Shown here: positions 51,338-60,423 of the stretch, piece after piece
How positions within the stretch are numbered: position 1 is the stretch's first letter
How the letters are laid out: each line of letters begins with the position of its first letter
Assembly (NCBI GenBank): GCA_016713535.1
Contig: JADJOY010000004.1
Location: 124,001 to 188,000, forward strand
From: JADJOY01 sp016713535 [NCBI: Deltaproteobacteria bacterium]
GTDB lineage: Bacteria > JADJOY01
DNA length: 64,000 nucleotides
Direction of reading: 5' to 3'
The notes under the pieces: model-generated
Database searches by the model: none
What the model saw: only the letters and a program-made list of their open reading frames with translations
Told to the model about the DNA's origin: nothing
Position numbers and translations under genes: made by a program

Positions 51338-52783
51338 TTACACGGCACCGGGCTGGATCGACCCGATGATCTGCGTTGCGGCCCGCTCGGAGTCGCGGGT
51401 GCAATCGTTGATCCCCACGCCTCGGTACGCGTTTCCGGTAATGACCAGTCCAGGATGGGGCGCGACCGCCTCGTCGACCCGGCGCACCCGCTCGCGATGG
51501 CCGACGTTGTATTGCGGGATCGCGACCGGCCACTGGAACACCTCGCGGAACACCACCGGGGCGTCGATGCCGAGGATCGAGCGCAGCTCGCCGCGCACCA
51601 CCTCCACCAGGTCGTCCGGAGGCAGGCCCGCGATCTCGGGGTTGCGCGCGCCGCCCACGATCGTGCGCAGCAGCACGCGCCCTTCGGGCGCGCGGTGACC
51701 AGGGTAGATGCTCGACGTCCACAAGCTGCCCAGGATCCGCCGTCCCTCGGTGCGCGGGATCAAGAAGCCGAAGCCGTCGAGGGGGTGGCGTACCGCCGAG
51801 CGCTCGAAGCCGAGAGCCACCACCGCGGCAGGCGCGTAGCCGATCTCGCGCGCGGCGGTGGACGCGACGGGAGCCAGCTCGGCGAGCAGCTCGGCGGTCG
51901 CGTACGCGGGCACGGCGAGCGCCACCGCATCGGCGTCGAGCACTTCGCCGTTACCGAGCACCACCCGATAACGACCCGACGCGCCGCCTCGGTTGGCGGT
52001 GACGGCGCGCGCCGCGGCGCCGACGCGCACGCGCTCGCCGAGGACCTCGCGCAAGCGCTCGACGAGCACCTCGGTCCCGGCTGCGAAGCTCGTGAGCTTG
52101 CCGGAGGGCCCCGCAGGGCCGCCGCCACCCGGCGCCGCCGCGGGCGCGGCACCGCTCGCGAGCGCCTTGCGGCGCTCTCGCTGAAGCGTGAGCAGCGCCC
52201 GGATCAAGCTGCCGTAGTCGCGCTCGAGCTCCTTGATGCGCGGAAAGCACGCCCACACCGAGAGCTTGCGCGGGTCGCCGGCGTAGACGCCCGACACCAT
52301 CGGGTCGAGGAGCGCGTCGACCGCCTCGGCGCCCAGGCGCCGCGTGCCGAACTCGGCGAGGCTCTCGTCGAGGTCGGGAGGCGCGGGGCGAATGAACGGC
52401 TCGGCGAGGATGCGCAGCCGCCCAGGCAGGCTGAGCAGGTGCGAGCGGAAGAAGGCCGGCGGGCTCTCGGGCAGCGCATGGAGCGCACCGTGCCGGAACA
52501 CGAACCGCCGCCGCGCGGCGTCGGAGCTCGGCAGCAGGTGCTCCCCGAGCCCGAGATCGTGGGCGAGGCGAAGTGTCTCGGGCTTGCCGTCGAGGAAGCC
52601 GTTCGGCCCGCCCTCGACGGTGAAGCCGTCGCGCCGCTCGGTGACGATCTTGCCGCCGAGGCGCGGCTCGCCTTCGAGCAGCGTGAGCGCCAGGGGGATC
52701 CCGCGCGCCTCGCAGCCGCTCACGATCCGGTAGGCCGTCGCGAGCCCCGAGATCCCCCCGCCGACCACCACCACGCGCTTCAT
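51338..52783 (-). CDS. hemG: Oxygen-dependent protoporphyrinogen oxidase
   Basis: This 481-residue flavoenzyme oxidises protoporphyrinogen IX (or coproporphyrinogen III) in haem synthesis. The FAD-binding GGGISGLATAYR (8-19) and LEGEPRLGGKI are followed by EGGPNGFLDGKPE, the substrate region DPMVSGVYAGDP and the C-terminal FAD strand GLVITGNAYRGVGINDC. This is the HemY-type (PPOX) enzyme. It lies downstream of hemE and hemN on the same strand, separated from hemN by a 282-bp gap filled with a hairpin repeat. Confidence 0.93.
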   Translation of the reverse strand: MKRVVVVGGGISGLATAYRIVSGCEARGIPLALTLLEGEPRLGGKIVTERRDGFTVEGGPNGFLDGKPETLRLAHDLGLGEHLLPSSDAARRRFVFRHGALHALPESPPAFFRSHLLSLPGRLRILAEPFIRPAPPDLDESLAEFGTRRLGAEAVDALLDPMVSGVYAGDPRKLSVWACFPRIKELERDYGSLIRALLTLQRERRKALASGAAPAAAPGGGGPAGPSGKLTSFAAGTEVLVERLREVLGERVRVGAAARAVTANRGGASGRYRVVLGNGEVLDADAVALAVPAYATAELLAELAPVASTAAREIGYAPAAVVALGFERSAVRHPLDGFGFLIPRTEGRRILGSLWTSSIYPGHRAPEGRVLLRTIVGGARNPEIAGLPPDDLVEVVRGELRSILGIDAPVVFREVFQWPVAIPQYNVGHRERVRRVDEAVAPHPGLVITGNAYRGVGINDCTRDSERAATQIIGSIQPGAV

Positions 52784-52891
52784 GGATTCATCCGATCATC
52801 GACCGCGTTGGCTGCCGGACCGCCGGGAGGCGGTCCCTCCGACCCGCGACGATCGATCGCCGACCCCGCCTCGGGGCCCGACTCCGAGGCT

Positions 52892-53030
52892 GTGGATCGT
52901 TCGATCTGGGTCGCTCACGGAAGCCGCGTGGGCCCGACGACGGGGGATGGAACCCCCGTCGCTACGAGGGTTTTCGTAGCGCGGGGGGCTCCCTCCCCCC
53001 GCGGCGCTTCGCCCTCGCTCGATTGCTTCA
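52892..53030 (+). repeat. Three-hairpin repeat, copy 4
   Basis: After the flank GATCGTTCGATCTGGG and TCGCTCACGGA come CGACGGGGG...CCCCCGTCG (52938-52961), CTACGA...TCGTAG (52962-52979) and GCGGGGGG...CCCCCCGC, then CTTCGCCCTCGCTCGATT as in copy 3. It fills most of the hemN-hemG gap. Confidence 0.85.
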
Positions 53031-53065
53031 CACGCTCGCCATCCGTCGCATCGATCGCCGCCTCG

Positions 53066-54457
53066 CTAGACCGTACGTGAGAAGACCGGTTTGTCCGGGT
53101 TCTTGCGCCTCAGGTAGCGATCGAACGGCATCGCGACGTTGCGGATGAAGAGGCGCCCGAGCGGCGTGACCTCGATCAGGTCGCCCTGGTCCTCCACCAT
53201 CCCCTCGCTCACCAGCGCTGCCAGCTCGGCGAGCTCGGGCGCGAAGTGCGTGCGGAAGTCGAGGTGGAAGCGCTCATTCACCTCCGACGGGCTGACCGCG
53301 AAGTTGCACATCAGCGCCGTGATCACGAAGCGCCGCGCCTTGTCCTCGTCGGTGAGCAGGATGCCGCGCTGGGTGGCGAGGCGCCCCGCGTCGATGGCCT
53401 CGAAGTACTCGCCGAGCTCCTTCACGTTCTGCGAGTAGCTGCCCTGGACGTCGCCGATCGCCGTCATGCCGAAGCCGATCAGGTCGCCGGTCTCCTTCAC
53501 CGTGTAGCCCTGGAAGTTGCGGCCGACCTTGCGCCGCTCGAGGGCGCGCGTGAGCTCGTCCCCGGGCTTGGCGAAGTGGTCCATGCCGATCTGCTGGTAG
53601 CCGGCGGCGCCGAAGGTCTCGAGGGCGCGGATGAAGAGCCCGAACTTGGCCTCGGTGGCGGGCATCGTGGTGGGCTCGATCTTGCGCTGGTGGGGCTTGA
53701 GCCACGGCACGTACGCGAAGCTGAACACCGCGACGCGATCGGGCCCCATGTCGACCACGGCGTCGAGGGTCTTCTGGAAGGTCGCCTCGGTCTGGTAGGG
53801 CAGGCCGTAGATGAGGTCGGCGTTGATGCTCTCGAAGCCGCGCTCGCGGGCGCGGTCGAAGATCGCGCGCGTCATGCTCTCGGGCTGGATCCGGTTCACC
53901 GCCTGCTGCACCTCGGGCGTGAAGTCCTGGATGCCCATGCTGACGCGGTTGAAGCCGAGCCCGCGCAGGAAGTCGATCTGCGAAGGGCTCGCGGTGCGCG
54001 GGTCGATCTCGAGCGCGACCTCGGCGTCCGGCAAGAGCGTGAAGTGCTTGGTGATGGTGTCGAAGAGCTCGCCCATCCGCTTCTCGCTCAGGAAGTTCGG
54101 CGTGCCGCCGCCCCAGTGGAGCTGGATGACCTTGCGGCGGTCGGGCAGGTGGTTCGCCACCAGCTCGATCTCGCGCACCAGCCGCTCGAGGTAGGGCGCC
54201 GCGGCCTCGTGGTCGCGGCGGATCACCACGCTGCAGCCGCAGAACGTGCACATCGACTCGCAGAACGGGATGTGGAAGTAGAGCGAGAGCGGCTCGTCGG
54301 GGTGCGCGTTGGCGCGGTCGAGCGCCGCCGCTTCCTCGTCCGGCCCGAAGTTGTCGTGGAACTCGACCGCGGTGGGGTAGCTGGTGTAACGCGGCCCCGG
54401 CCGGTCGTAGCGTGCGAGCAGCTCGGCTGTGACGTGGGGAAGGCTCTGGGTGCTCAT
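53066..54457 (-). CDS. hemN: Oxygen-independent coproporphyrinogen III oxidase
   Basis: This 463-residue radical SAM enzyme converts coproporphyrinogen III to protoporphyrinogen IX. The 4Fe-4S motif FCESMCTFCGC is intact, as are the N-terminal YDRPGPRYTSYPTA, LHWGGGTPNFL, NRVSMGIQDF and the C-terminal HemN domain (TPLGRLFIRNVAMPFDRYL). Length and motifs indicate true HemN rather than HemW. The start is ten bases after the hemE stop, so the two are co-transcribed. Confidence 0.94.
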   Translation of the reverse strand: MSTQSLPHVTAELLARYDRPGPRYTSYPTAVEFHDNFGPDEEAAALDRANAHPDEPLSLYFHIPFCESMCTFCGCSVVIRRDHEAAAPYLERLVREIELVANHLPDRRKVIQLHWGGGTPNFLSEKRMGELFDTITKHFTLLPDAEVALEIDPRTASPSQIDFLRGLGFNRVSMGIQDFTPEVQQAVNRIQPESMTRAIFDRARERGFESINADLIYGLPYQTEATFQKTLDAVVDMGPDRVAVFSFAYVPWLKPHQRKIEPTTMPATEAKFGLFIRALETFGAAGYQQIGMDHFAKPGDELTRALERRKVGRNFQGYTVKETGDLIGFGMTAIGDVQGSYSQNVKELGEYFEAIDAGRLATQRGILLTDEDKARRFVITALMCNFAVSPSEVNERFHLDFRTHFAPELAELAALVSEGMVEDQGDLIEVTPLGRLFIRNVAMPFDRYLRRKNPDKPVFSRTV

Positions 54458-54467
54458 CGCGCTCGTT

Positions 54468-55529
54468 TCACTGTTGCTGTTGCTGCTGCTGGCGCGGTGC
54501 GCCGCCGGCGGCGCTCAGGCGATGGACACACTCGACCAGGAACTTGGCGGCGTCCGGCGAGGTGTCCGGATAGATGCCGTGGCCGAGGTTGAAGATGTGC
54601 CCCGGCCCCGAGGCGCCCTGGCCGAGGATTTCGGCGACCCGCTCCTCGAGCTTCTCGCGGGGCAGGAACAGCGCCACCGGGTCGAGGTTCCCCTGCACCG
54701 CGACGCTCGCGCCGAGCCTGCGGCGCGCGTCGGCGAGCGAGGTCTTCCAGTCGATCCCGATCACGTCGCCACCGGCGGCCTTCATGCGCTCGAGGAGCCC
54801 GGCGCCGCCGTTCACGTAGTGGATGACCGGCACGCCCGGCCTGGGCAGCGCCTCGATCACCCGCGTCACGTAGGGCCCCGCGAATTCATCGTAATCCCTG
54901 GGGGAGAGGATACCCGCCCAGGTGTCGAAGATCTGAACCGCCTGGGCGCCGGCCTCGATCTGGGCGCGGAGGTAGAGCCCCACCGTGTCGGCGAGCTTGC
55001 CGAGCAGGGTGTGCGCGACCTCGGGCCGCTCGAACAGGAGGCGCTTGAGCTTCAAGAAGTCCTTGCTGCCGCCCTTCTCGACGACGTAGCTCGCGAGCGT
55101 GAAGGGCGCCCCCGCGAACCCGATCAGCGGCACCCGGCCGGCCAGCTCACGGCGGAGGATGCGGATGGTGTCGAGGACGAAGGGCACGGTCTCGACGGGA
55201 TCGGGGACCGCGAGCTGCTGCATGCGTTCGAGCGTCAGCTCGGGCGGCGCCAGCACCGGCCCGCCCTCGTCGAAGCGCACGCCCACGCCCATCGGCTCGA
55301 GCGGGATCAGGATGTCGGAGAACAGGATCGCCGCGTCGACGCCCAGGATGTCGATCGGCTGGAGCGTCACCTCGGCCGCCTTCTCGGGGGTCTTGCAGAG
55401 CGTCAGGAACGGGATCCCGGCGCGCACCGCGCGGTACTCGGGGAGGTAGCGCCCGGCCTGGCGCATGATCCACACCGGCGTGCGGTCGACGGGCTCACGC
55501 CGGCAGGCGCGCAGGAAACGGTCATTCAT
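54468..55529 (-). CDS. hemE: Uroporphyrinogen decarboxylase
   Basis: This 353-residue enzyme removes four carboxyl groups from uroporphyrinogen III. The ATG at 55529 (MNDRFLRACRREPVDRTPVW) gives family length; an upstream in-frame extension has no support. Signatures are WIMRQAGRYLPEYR and VQIFDTWAGILSPRDY; the conserved substrate Asp lies in LFSDILIP. The C-terminus is unusual: the last residues are APR followed by seven Gln encoded by CAG/CAA repeats. It is first gene of the haem cluster. Confidence 0.94.
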   Translation of the reverse strand: MNDRFLRACRREPVDRTPVWIMRQAGRYLPEYRAVRAGIPFLTLCKTPEKAAEVTLQPIDILGVDAAILFSDILIPLEPMGVGVRFDEGGPVLAPPELTLERMQQLAVPDPVETVPFVLDTIRILRRELAGRVPLIGFAGAPFTLASYVVEKGGSKDFLKLKRLLFERPEVAHTLLGKLADTVGLYLRAQIEAGAQAVQIFDTWAGILSPRDYDEFAGPYVTRVIEALPRPGVPVIHYVNGGAGLLERMKAAGGDVIGIDWKTSLADARRRLGASVAVQGNLDPVALFLPREKLEERVAEILGQGASGPGHIFNLGHGIYPDTSPDAAKFLVECVHRLSAAGGAPRQQQQQQQ

Positions 55530-55650
55530 GGCAAGAAGTTCCGATCTCCGGCGCAGCGGGCGCGGGTCGCGGAATTGTGCTTCCGTGTCGGGGGCGGAGG
55601 CAACCACGCTCGGTTGACTCGCCGCGGCGGCGATCAATAGATTCCGGCGC

Positions 55651-56130
55651 ATGGCTTACCAAGAAACGATGCATCGCAAAGAAGGCTTCGACGCGTTCGT
55701 GTCGAGTGCCGCGTTCTGGACCCGCCTGCTCAAGGGCATTCTCCCTGGCGGAAACGACTCGGTCGTGGCGTCGGGCTTTCAGGGCGCCCTCAACTTCGAC
55801 GTCACCGGCAAGGCCGCGGTCCCCTTCCACGTGCTCTTCGACGGAACCAAGGTGGGGGTGGCGCCGGCACTCCATGCGACGCCTCAGGGCACCATCACGC
55901 TTCCCGACGAGCTGCTGATGCGGTTGCTATCGGGCGTGGCGTCGTGGGCCACGGTCCTCGCCAGCAACCAAGTGCAGGTGACCGGCGCGCCCGGGGCGGC
56001 CAAGGCTGCAGGCGCGCTCTTCGGCCAGCTCAAGGCCGCGCGTGGCGGCAGCGGCCCGTCGGCCTGGGCCACCCGGTGGTGGACCAACCGGGTGATCAAG
56101 AAGTCCGGCGTGGTCCGCGAGGCCCACTGA
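55651..56130 (+). CDS. SCP2-like sterol/lipid-transfer domain protein
   Basis: This 159-residue protein starts at the ATG at 55651, 121 bases from the divergent hemE start. The core (about 40-125: ALNFDVTGKAAVPFHVLFDG, ATPQGTITLPDELLMRLLSG, NQVQVTG) has the strand and helix order of the SCP2 lipid-carrier fold, with weak conservation. It probably binds a hydrophobic ligand in the cytosol. The assignment is by fold pattern only. Confidence 0.6.
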   Translation: MAYQETMHRKEGFDAFVSSAAFWTRLLKGILPGGNDSVVASGFQGALNFDVTGKAAVPFHVLFDGTKVGVAPALHATPQGTITLPDELLMRLLSGVASWATVLASNQVQVTGAPGAAKAAGALFGQLKAARGGSGPSAWATRWWTNRVIKKSGVVREAH

Positions 56131-56227
56131 CCGCGCCGCCTCCTACCCCCGTTGCCTGGGGTGATCGTTACCCACGTCCCATCGTTCCGTCCCGGTTGTT
56201 CCGACTCGATCCATCCGAGGTGTGCCC

Positions 56228-57097
56228 ATGAGCGGTAGCGACAAGGCCGTCGTGACCTGTGCCCTGACCGGGGTGCTCACCAACCCGACCCAGTTCCCGG
56301 TGCCGGTCACGCCGAAGGAGATGGCGCACGCCGCGCGTCGGGCGCGCGACGCGGGCGCCACGATCGTCCACTGCCACTTCCGCATGCAGGAAGAGGGGAT
56401 GGGGCACCTGCCCACGTGGGACCCCGAGGTGGTCGCCGCGGTCTGCGACGCGATCCGCGCCGAGGTCCCCGACATCCTCATCAACCTGACCACCGGCGTG
56501 ATGGGGCCCGACCTGTCGGGGCCGATCGCGTGCCTGGAGCGGGTGAAGCCCGAGATGGCGGCGCTCAACGCCGGATCGCTCAACTACCTCAAGGCGCGCT
56601 CCGATGGCCGCTGGGCGTGGCCGCCGCTGCTCTTCGACAACCCGGTCGACAAGGTCGAGCAGTTCGTCGAGGTGATGAACCGGGTGGGCATCATCCCCGA
56701 GTGCGAGTGCTTCGACACCGGGATCGTGCGCAGCGTGAAGATGTACCTCGACGTCGGCCTGCTCAAGCCGCCCGCGCACGTGTCGCTGGTGATGGGCGTG
56801 GCGAGCGGGATGCCGGCGCGGCCCGAGTGGCTGCCGTTGCTCATCGACGAGATGGCGCCTGGGACCGAGTGGCAGACCATCGCCATCGGCCGGGAAGAGG
56901 TGTGGCCGCTCTTGCGTCGCACCGCCGAGCTCGGCGGCAACGTGCGTACCGGCCTCGAGGACACCTTCTATCTGCCGGACGGGTCGCGGGCGAAGTCGAA
57001 CGGTGAGCTGGTCGAGGCGCTGGTGCGGATCGTGCGCGACGTCGGTCGCGAGCCGGCCACCCCCGCGGAGGCGCGCCAGCTCCTCGGGCTGGTCTGA
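56228..57097 (+). CDS. BKACE family 3-keto-5-aminohexanoate cleavage-type enzyme
   Basis: This 289-residue TIM barrel of the BKACE (DUF849) family condenses a beta-keto acid with acetyl-CoA. The zinc-binding HCHFR segment (ATIVHCHFRMQ), INLTTG, the GSLNY strand and the C-terminal GREEVWPLLRRTAELGGNV and GLED loops are present. The ATG at 56228 follows GAGGTG. The family has many substrates; this one cannot be narrowed. No lysine-fermentation genes are nearby. Confidence 0.88.
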   Translation: MSGSDKAVVTCALTGVLTNPTQFPVPVTPKEMAHAARRARDAGATIVHCHFRMQEEGMGHLPTWDPEVVAAVCDAIRAEVPDILINLTTGVMGPDLSGPIACLERVKPEMAALNAGSLNYLKARSDGRWAWPPLLFDNPVDKVEQFVEVMNRVGIIPECECFDTGIVRSVKMYLDVGLLKPPAHVSLVMGVASGMPARPEWLPLLIDEMAPGTEWQTIAIGREEVWPLLRRTAELGGNVRTGLEDTFYLPDGSRAKSNGELVEALVRIVRDVGREPATPAEARQLLGLV

Positions 57098-57251
57098 ACC
57101 CGCCCGCTCGCCCCCTGGAGAGGGCGGCTCGGTTGAAGGTGCTTCGCGGCATCTGGTAGCGTCGGCGCGGCCGGCGCACCAGCCCCGCGCGAGCTCACCA
57201 TCGCGGTGAGCCGCGCTGGAGCGCGCCGCTGCGCAGTCGAGGAGCCGCCGG

Positions 57252-58466
57252 ATGCTGAAGCCGGGCTTGGAGATCGTGTCGAAGGGCGAGGTCGTCGAGC
57301 GGGTGATCCTCAACCGCCACGAGACCAAGATCGGCCGTCGCGACGACAACGACATCGTCCTCAGCAACGTCAGCGTCTCGCGCTACCACGCTCGCATCGT
57401 CGACGAGGGCGGGCAGTTCCACGTCATCGACGTGGGCAGCGCCAACGGCGTGATCCTGAACGGCAAGCGCATCTCCGAGCGGGCGATGATCAAGCTCGGG
57501 GACGAGATCGCGGTCGGCAAGTTCGTGCTGCGGTTCTGCGAGCTCGACACCCAGCGAGCCGACGTGCGTAGCGGTCAGGCCGCGGACGCGGCTCCCGCCG
57601 CTCCCGGCTCGACGTTCGAGGTCGGCGGCGACGCCGCGCGCCGCCTGCGAGAGTCCGTACGCGAGGGAGCCGACCCGGAGGACACGCGCTTCAAGAGCGA
57701 CGCCTCGGGGGATGCCGCCGACACGCTGCCTCCCGGCAAGCCGCTTCCCTCGGGAGCGCCGCGCCGCGTCCTCAAGGTCTACGAGCAGGGCGAGCTGCGC
57801 TTCGAGAAGGCGATCGAGCACCTGCCCTTCTCGCTCGGCCGCTCCTCGGACAACGACCTGATCCTCAACAAGGCCGGCGTGTCCCGGTACCACGCGTCCA
57901 TCGACGGCGACGGCACGCGCTTCACGTTCGAGGACCAGGGCAGCCGCAACGGTAGCTTCGTCAACGGTGAGAAGGTGAAGAGCGCGATCCTCTCGCTCGA
58001 CGACGAAATCAAGATCGGCGACTTCCGGATCGTCCTCACCGGCACCGCCACCGCAGGCCCACCGAGTGACGTCGTCCACGCCGAGCCCGTGAAGAGCTCG
58101 GCGCCCGACGCCTCGTTCGAGATCGCCACCGAGGGCCGCACGATGATGAGCAGCGGTGCGGCGGTGCGCGCCGAGCTGCAGGCCGCCAAGGCGGCCGCCG
58201 AAGCGGCGGCCGCGGGGCCGGTCCCCGCCGCCGGCGCCGAGCGGCCGCGCGCTCAGTTCGAGTTCCCGGTCAAGGACGTGTCGGTGTCGATCCAGTTCCT
58301 CGGCTGGGTGACGAGCTTCCAGTTCCAGCCCGATACCCTGCAGCGGGCCGAGGGCCACGACGCGGCCCGCGACCTCGTCACCATCCGCCTCGACATGGGC
58401 GACCGGGTGCTGTCGCGCACCATCCCGATCGCCTCGCTCGACCTCGAGGCTCGCAACAAGAAGTAG
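57252..58466 (+). CDS. Double FHA-domain protein
   Basis: This 404-residue cytosolic protein starts at the ATG at 57252 (GAGGAG upstream). It has two forkhead-associated phosphothreonine-binding domains: one at about 20-95 (IGRRDDNDIVL, SRYHARI, NGVILNGKRI) and one at about 180-260 (LGRSSDNDLIL, SRYHASI, RNGSFVNGEKV). An Ala-rich linker leads to a C-terminal beta-rich region (330-404) that I could not assign. FHA proteins read Ser/Thr kinase signals; no kinase is in this window. It precedes the two membrane-protein genes and may share their transcript (91-bp gap). Confidence 0.88.
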   Translation: MLKPGLEIVSKGEVVERVILNRHETKIGRRDDNDIVLSNVSVSRYHARIVDEGGQFHVIDVGSANGVILNGKRISERAMIKLGDEIAVGKFVLRFCELDTQRADVRSGQAADAAPAAPGSTFEVGGDAARRLRESVREGADPEDTRFKSDASGDAADTLPPGKPLPSGAPRRVLKVYEQGELRFEKAIEHLPFSLGRSSDNDLILNKAGVSRYHASIDGDGTRFTFEDQGSRNGSFVNGEKVKSAILSLDDEIKIGDFRIVLTGTATAGPPSDVVHAEPVKSSAPDASFEIATEGRTMMSSGAAVRAELQAAKAAAEAAAAGPVPAAGAERPRAQFEFPVKDVSVSIQFLGWVTSFQFQPDTLQRAEGHDAARDLVTIRLDMGDRVLSRTIPIASLDLEARNKK

Positions 58467-58557
58467 CCGCTGCCGTTGGCCGAGCCCCCCTTCGGCCGGC
58501 GCGCTCGCACCGATCGCACCCCCGGTGTGGCGCGCGTTCCGTGAAGGGGGACCGCGC

Positions 58558-60423
58558 ATGACGCAGCTCGAACGATTCCGCGCGTGGCTGGGTTCCCCGG
58601 CGGCGCGGCGCACCGGCACCGTGCCGCGCGGCGTCGCGGCGCTCGCGGTGGTGGCGCTCGCGTTCGTCGCCTACTGGAACTCGCTGTGGGGCGAGCTCGT
58701 CTACGACGACCTCCACACCGTGCGCGACAACCCCGGCATCCGCGGTTTCGCGGCGTTCTTCAGCTACCTGCCGTACCAGTTCCACCGTCCTCTGCTGATG
58801 TTCACGTTCGCGGCCAACTACCACTGGGGTGGGCTCGATCCGTACGGCTACCACCTCGTCAACGTGGCGCTGCACGCGCTCAACGTGGTGCTGGTGGGGG
58901 TGCTCGCGTCGAGGTGGCTCGCGCGCAGCGGGCTGGGGGCCGCGCGGCGCTCCGCGGAGCGCGCGGCGTGGCTCGCGGCGGCGCTGTTCGCGGTGCACCC
59001 GGCGCAGACCGAGGCCGTGAGCTACGCCGCGAGCCGCTCGTCGCTGCTCTCGACGAGCTTCATGCTGCTCGCGGTGCTGGTCTACTTCCGCGAGCTCGAC
59101 GCGCGCGGCGCGGTGCGCCTCGCGTGGCGTGGCTTCGGGCTCGCGCTCTTCGGCGCGGCCATGGCCACCAAGGAGATCGCGCTCGCGACTCCCGCGCTCC
59201 TCGTGCTCACCGACCGCGCGCTGCCGCCGGCGGTGGGAGCGCGGCGGCCGTGGCGGGCCTCGCTGCGCGGCGTGGCTCCGCACCTGTGGCTGCTCGCCGC
59301 GGGCGCCGCGGTGCGGATCATGCTGCAGCACGCGGTCGAGACCACCGACATCACGTGGTCGCTCCTCGACCACTGGCGCACCGAGGCCGGCGTGTGGCTG
59401 CGTTACGTGCAGCTCGTGCTGTTCCCGGTGAACCTGAACGTCGACCCTTCGATCGCGGTCGCGACTGCGTGGTCGTGGCACGAGAAGGCCGGCCTCGCGT
59501 TCCTGGCGGCGGCGATCGCGGGGGCGATCGTCGCCAACCGCCGGGCGCCGCTGGTGTCGATCGCGATCGGCTGGTTCCTGATCGCGCTCGCGCCCACGTC
59601 GCTGATCCCGCTCCAGGACTTCATCGCCGAGCGGCGGCTCTACCTCGCGATGGTGGGACCGGCGATCGCGGTGGGATGGGCGGTGGCCTGGCTCGGCGAA
59701 CGCGCGCGCTGGTCGCGTTCGGCGAGCGCTGCGACCCTCGCGATGCTGCTTTTCTTCGCGATCGGTACCGTGGCGAGGAACCGCGTGTGGTCGTCGGCGC
59801 TCACGCTCTGGACCGACACCGTCGCCAAGAGCCCCGACAAGGCCCGCCCTCACGGCAACCTCGCCACCGCGCTCGCGCAGGCGGGGCAGCTCGACGCCGC
59901 CTTCGCCGCGTACGACCGCGCCCTCGCGCTCAACCCCGAGCTGGTCGAGTACTGGATCGACCGCGCGAGCCTGAACCGTGTCGTGGGTCGCTACGACGAG
60001 GCCCTCGCGGACCTCGAGCAGGTGGTGGCCTCGCGCCCGCCCGACGACCGGCTCACCGCCGCCGCGTGGCACCAGATCGGCGAGGTCCACCTCGCGAAGA
60101 AGGATTACGATCGCGCCCTCGCGGTGTTCCAGACCAACGCCGCGCGCAAGGCAGTGCACCCGGAGACGTTCTTGCGCATCGGTCGAATCCACTACCTCCA
60201 GGGCGACCTCGCCAAGGCCGAGGAGGCGTTCCTCGAGTCGGTGCACCGCTGGTACTGGGACGCGGCCGGCCACAAGGCGCTCGCCTACGTGTACTACCAG
60301 ACCGGGCGCACCAAGGACGCGGTGCGCGAGCTCGGTGACGCGCTGCGGGTGGAGCCGGGCGATCGCGACGTCGCCGACGCGCTGGCCGAGATCGAGGCCG
60401 GGCGCCCGCTCAAGACGAAATGA
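58558..60423 (+). CDS. Multi-pass membrane protein with C-terminal TPR (TMTC-like)
   Basis: This 621-residue protein starts at the ATG at 58558, preceded by GAAGGGGG. About nine membrane helices (residues 30-410) carry the DDLHTVRDNPGIRGF loop and HPAQTEAVSYAASRSSLLS, typical of TMTC/O-mannosyltransferase-like proteins. Residues 430-610 are TPR repeats (ATALAQAGQLDAAFAAYDRAL). The DD pair near the first loop is the usual catalytic site of GT-C enzymes. A sugar transfer role from lipid-linked donor is inferred. The next gene overlaps by ATGA. Confidence 0.78.
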   Translation: MTQLERFRAWLGSPAARRTGTVPRGVAALAVVALAFVAYWNSLWGELVYDDLHTVRDNPGIRGFAAFFSYLPYQFHRPLLMFTFAANYHWGGLDPYGYHLVNVALHALNVVLVGVLASRWLARSGLGAARRSAERAAWLAAALFAVHPAQTEAVSYAASRSSLLSTSFMLLAVLVYFRELDARGAVRLAWRGFGLALFGAAMATKEIALATPALLVLTDRALPPAVGARRPWRASLRGVAPHLWLLAAGAAVRIMLQHAVETTDITWSLLDHWRTEAGVWLRYVQLVLFPVNLNVDPSIAVATAWSWHEKAGLAFLAAAIAGAIVANRRAPLVSIAIGWFLIALAPTSLIPLQDFIAERRLYLAMVGPAIAVGWAVAWLGERARWSRSASAATLAMLLFFAIGTVARNRVWSSALTLWTDTVAKSPDKARPHGNLATALAQAGQLDAAFAAYDRALALNPELVEYWIDRASLNRVVGRYDEALADLEQVVASRPPDDRLTAAAWHQIGEVHLAKKDYDRALAVFQTNAARKAVHPETFLRIGRIHYLQGDLAKAEEAFLESVHRWYWDAAGHKALAYVYYQTGRTKDAVRELGDALRVEPGDRDVADALAEIEAGRPLKTK

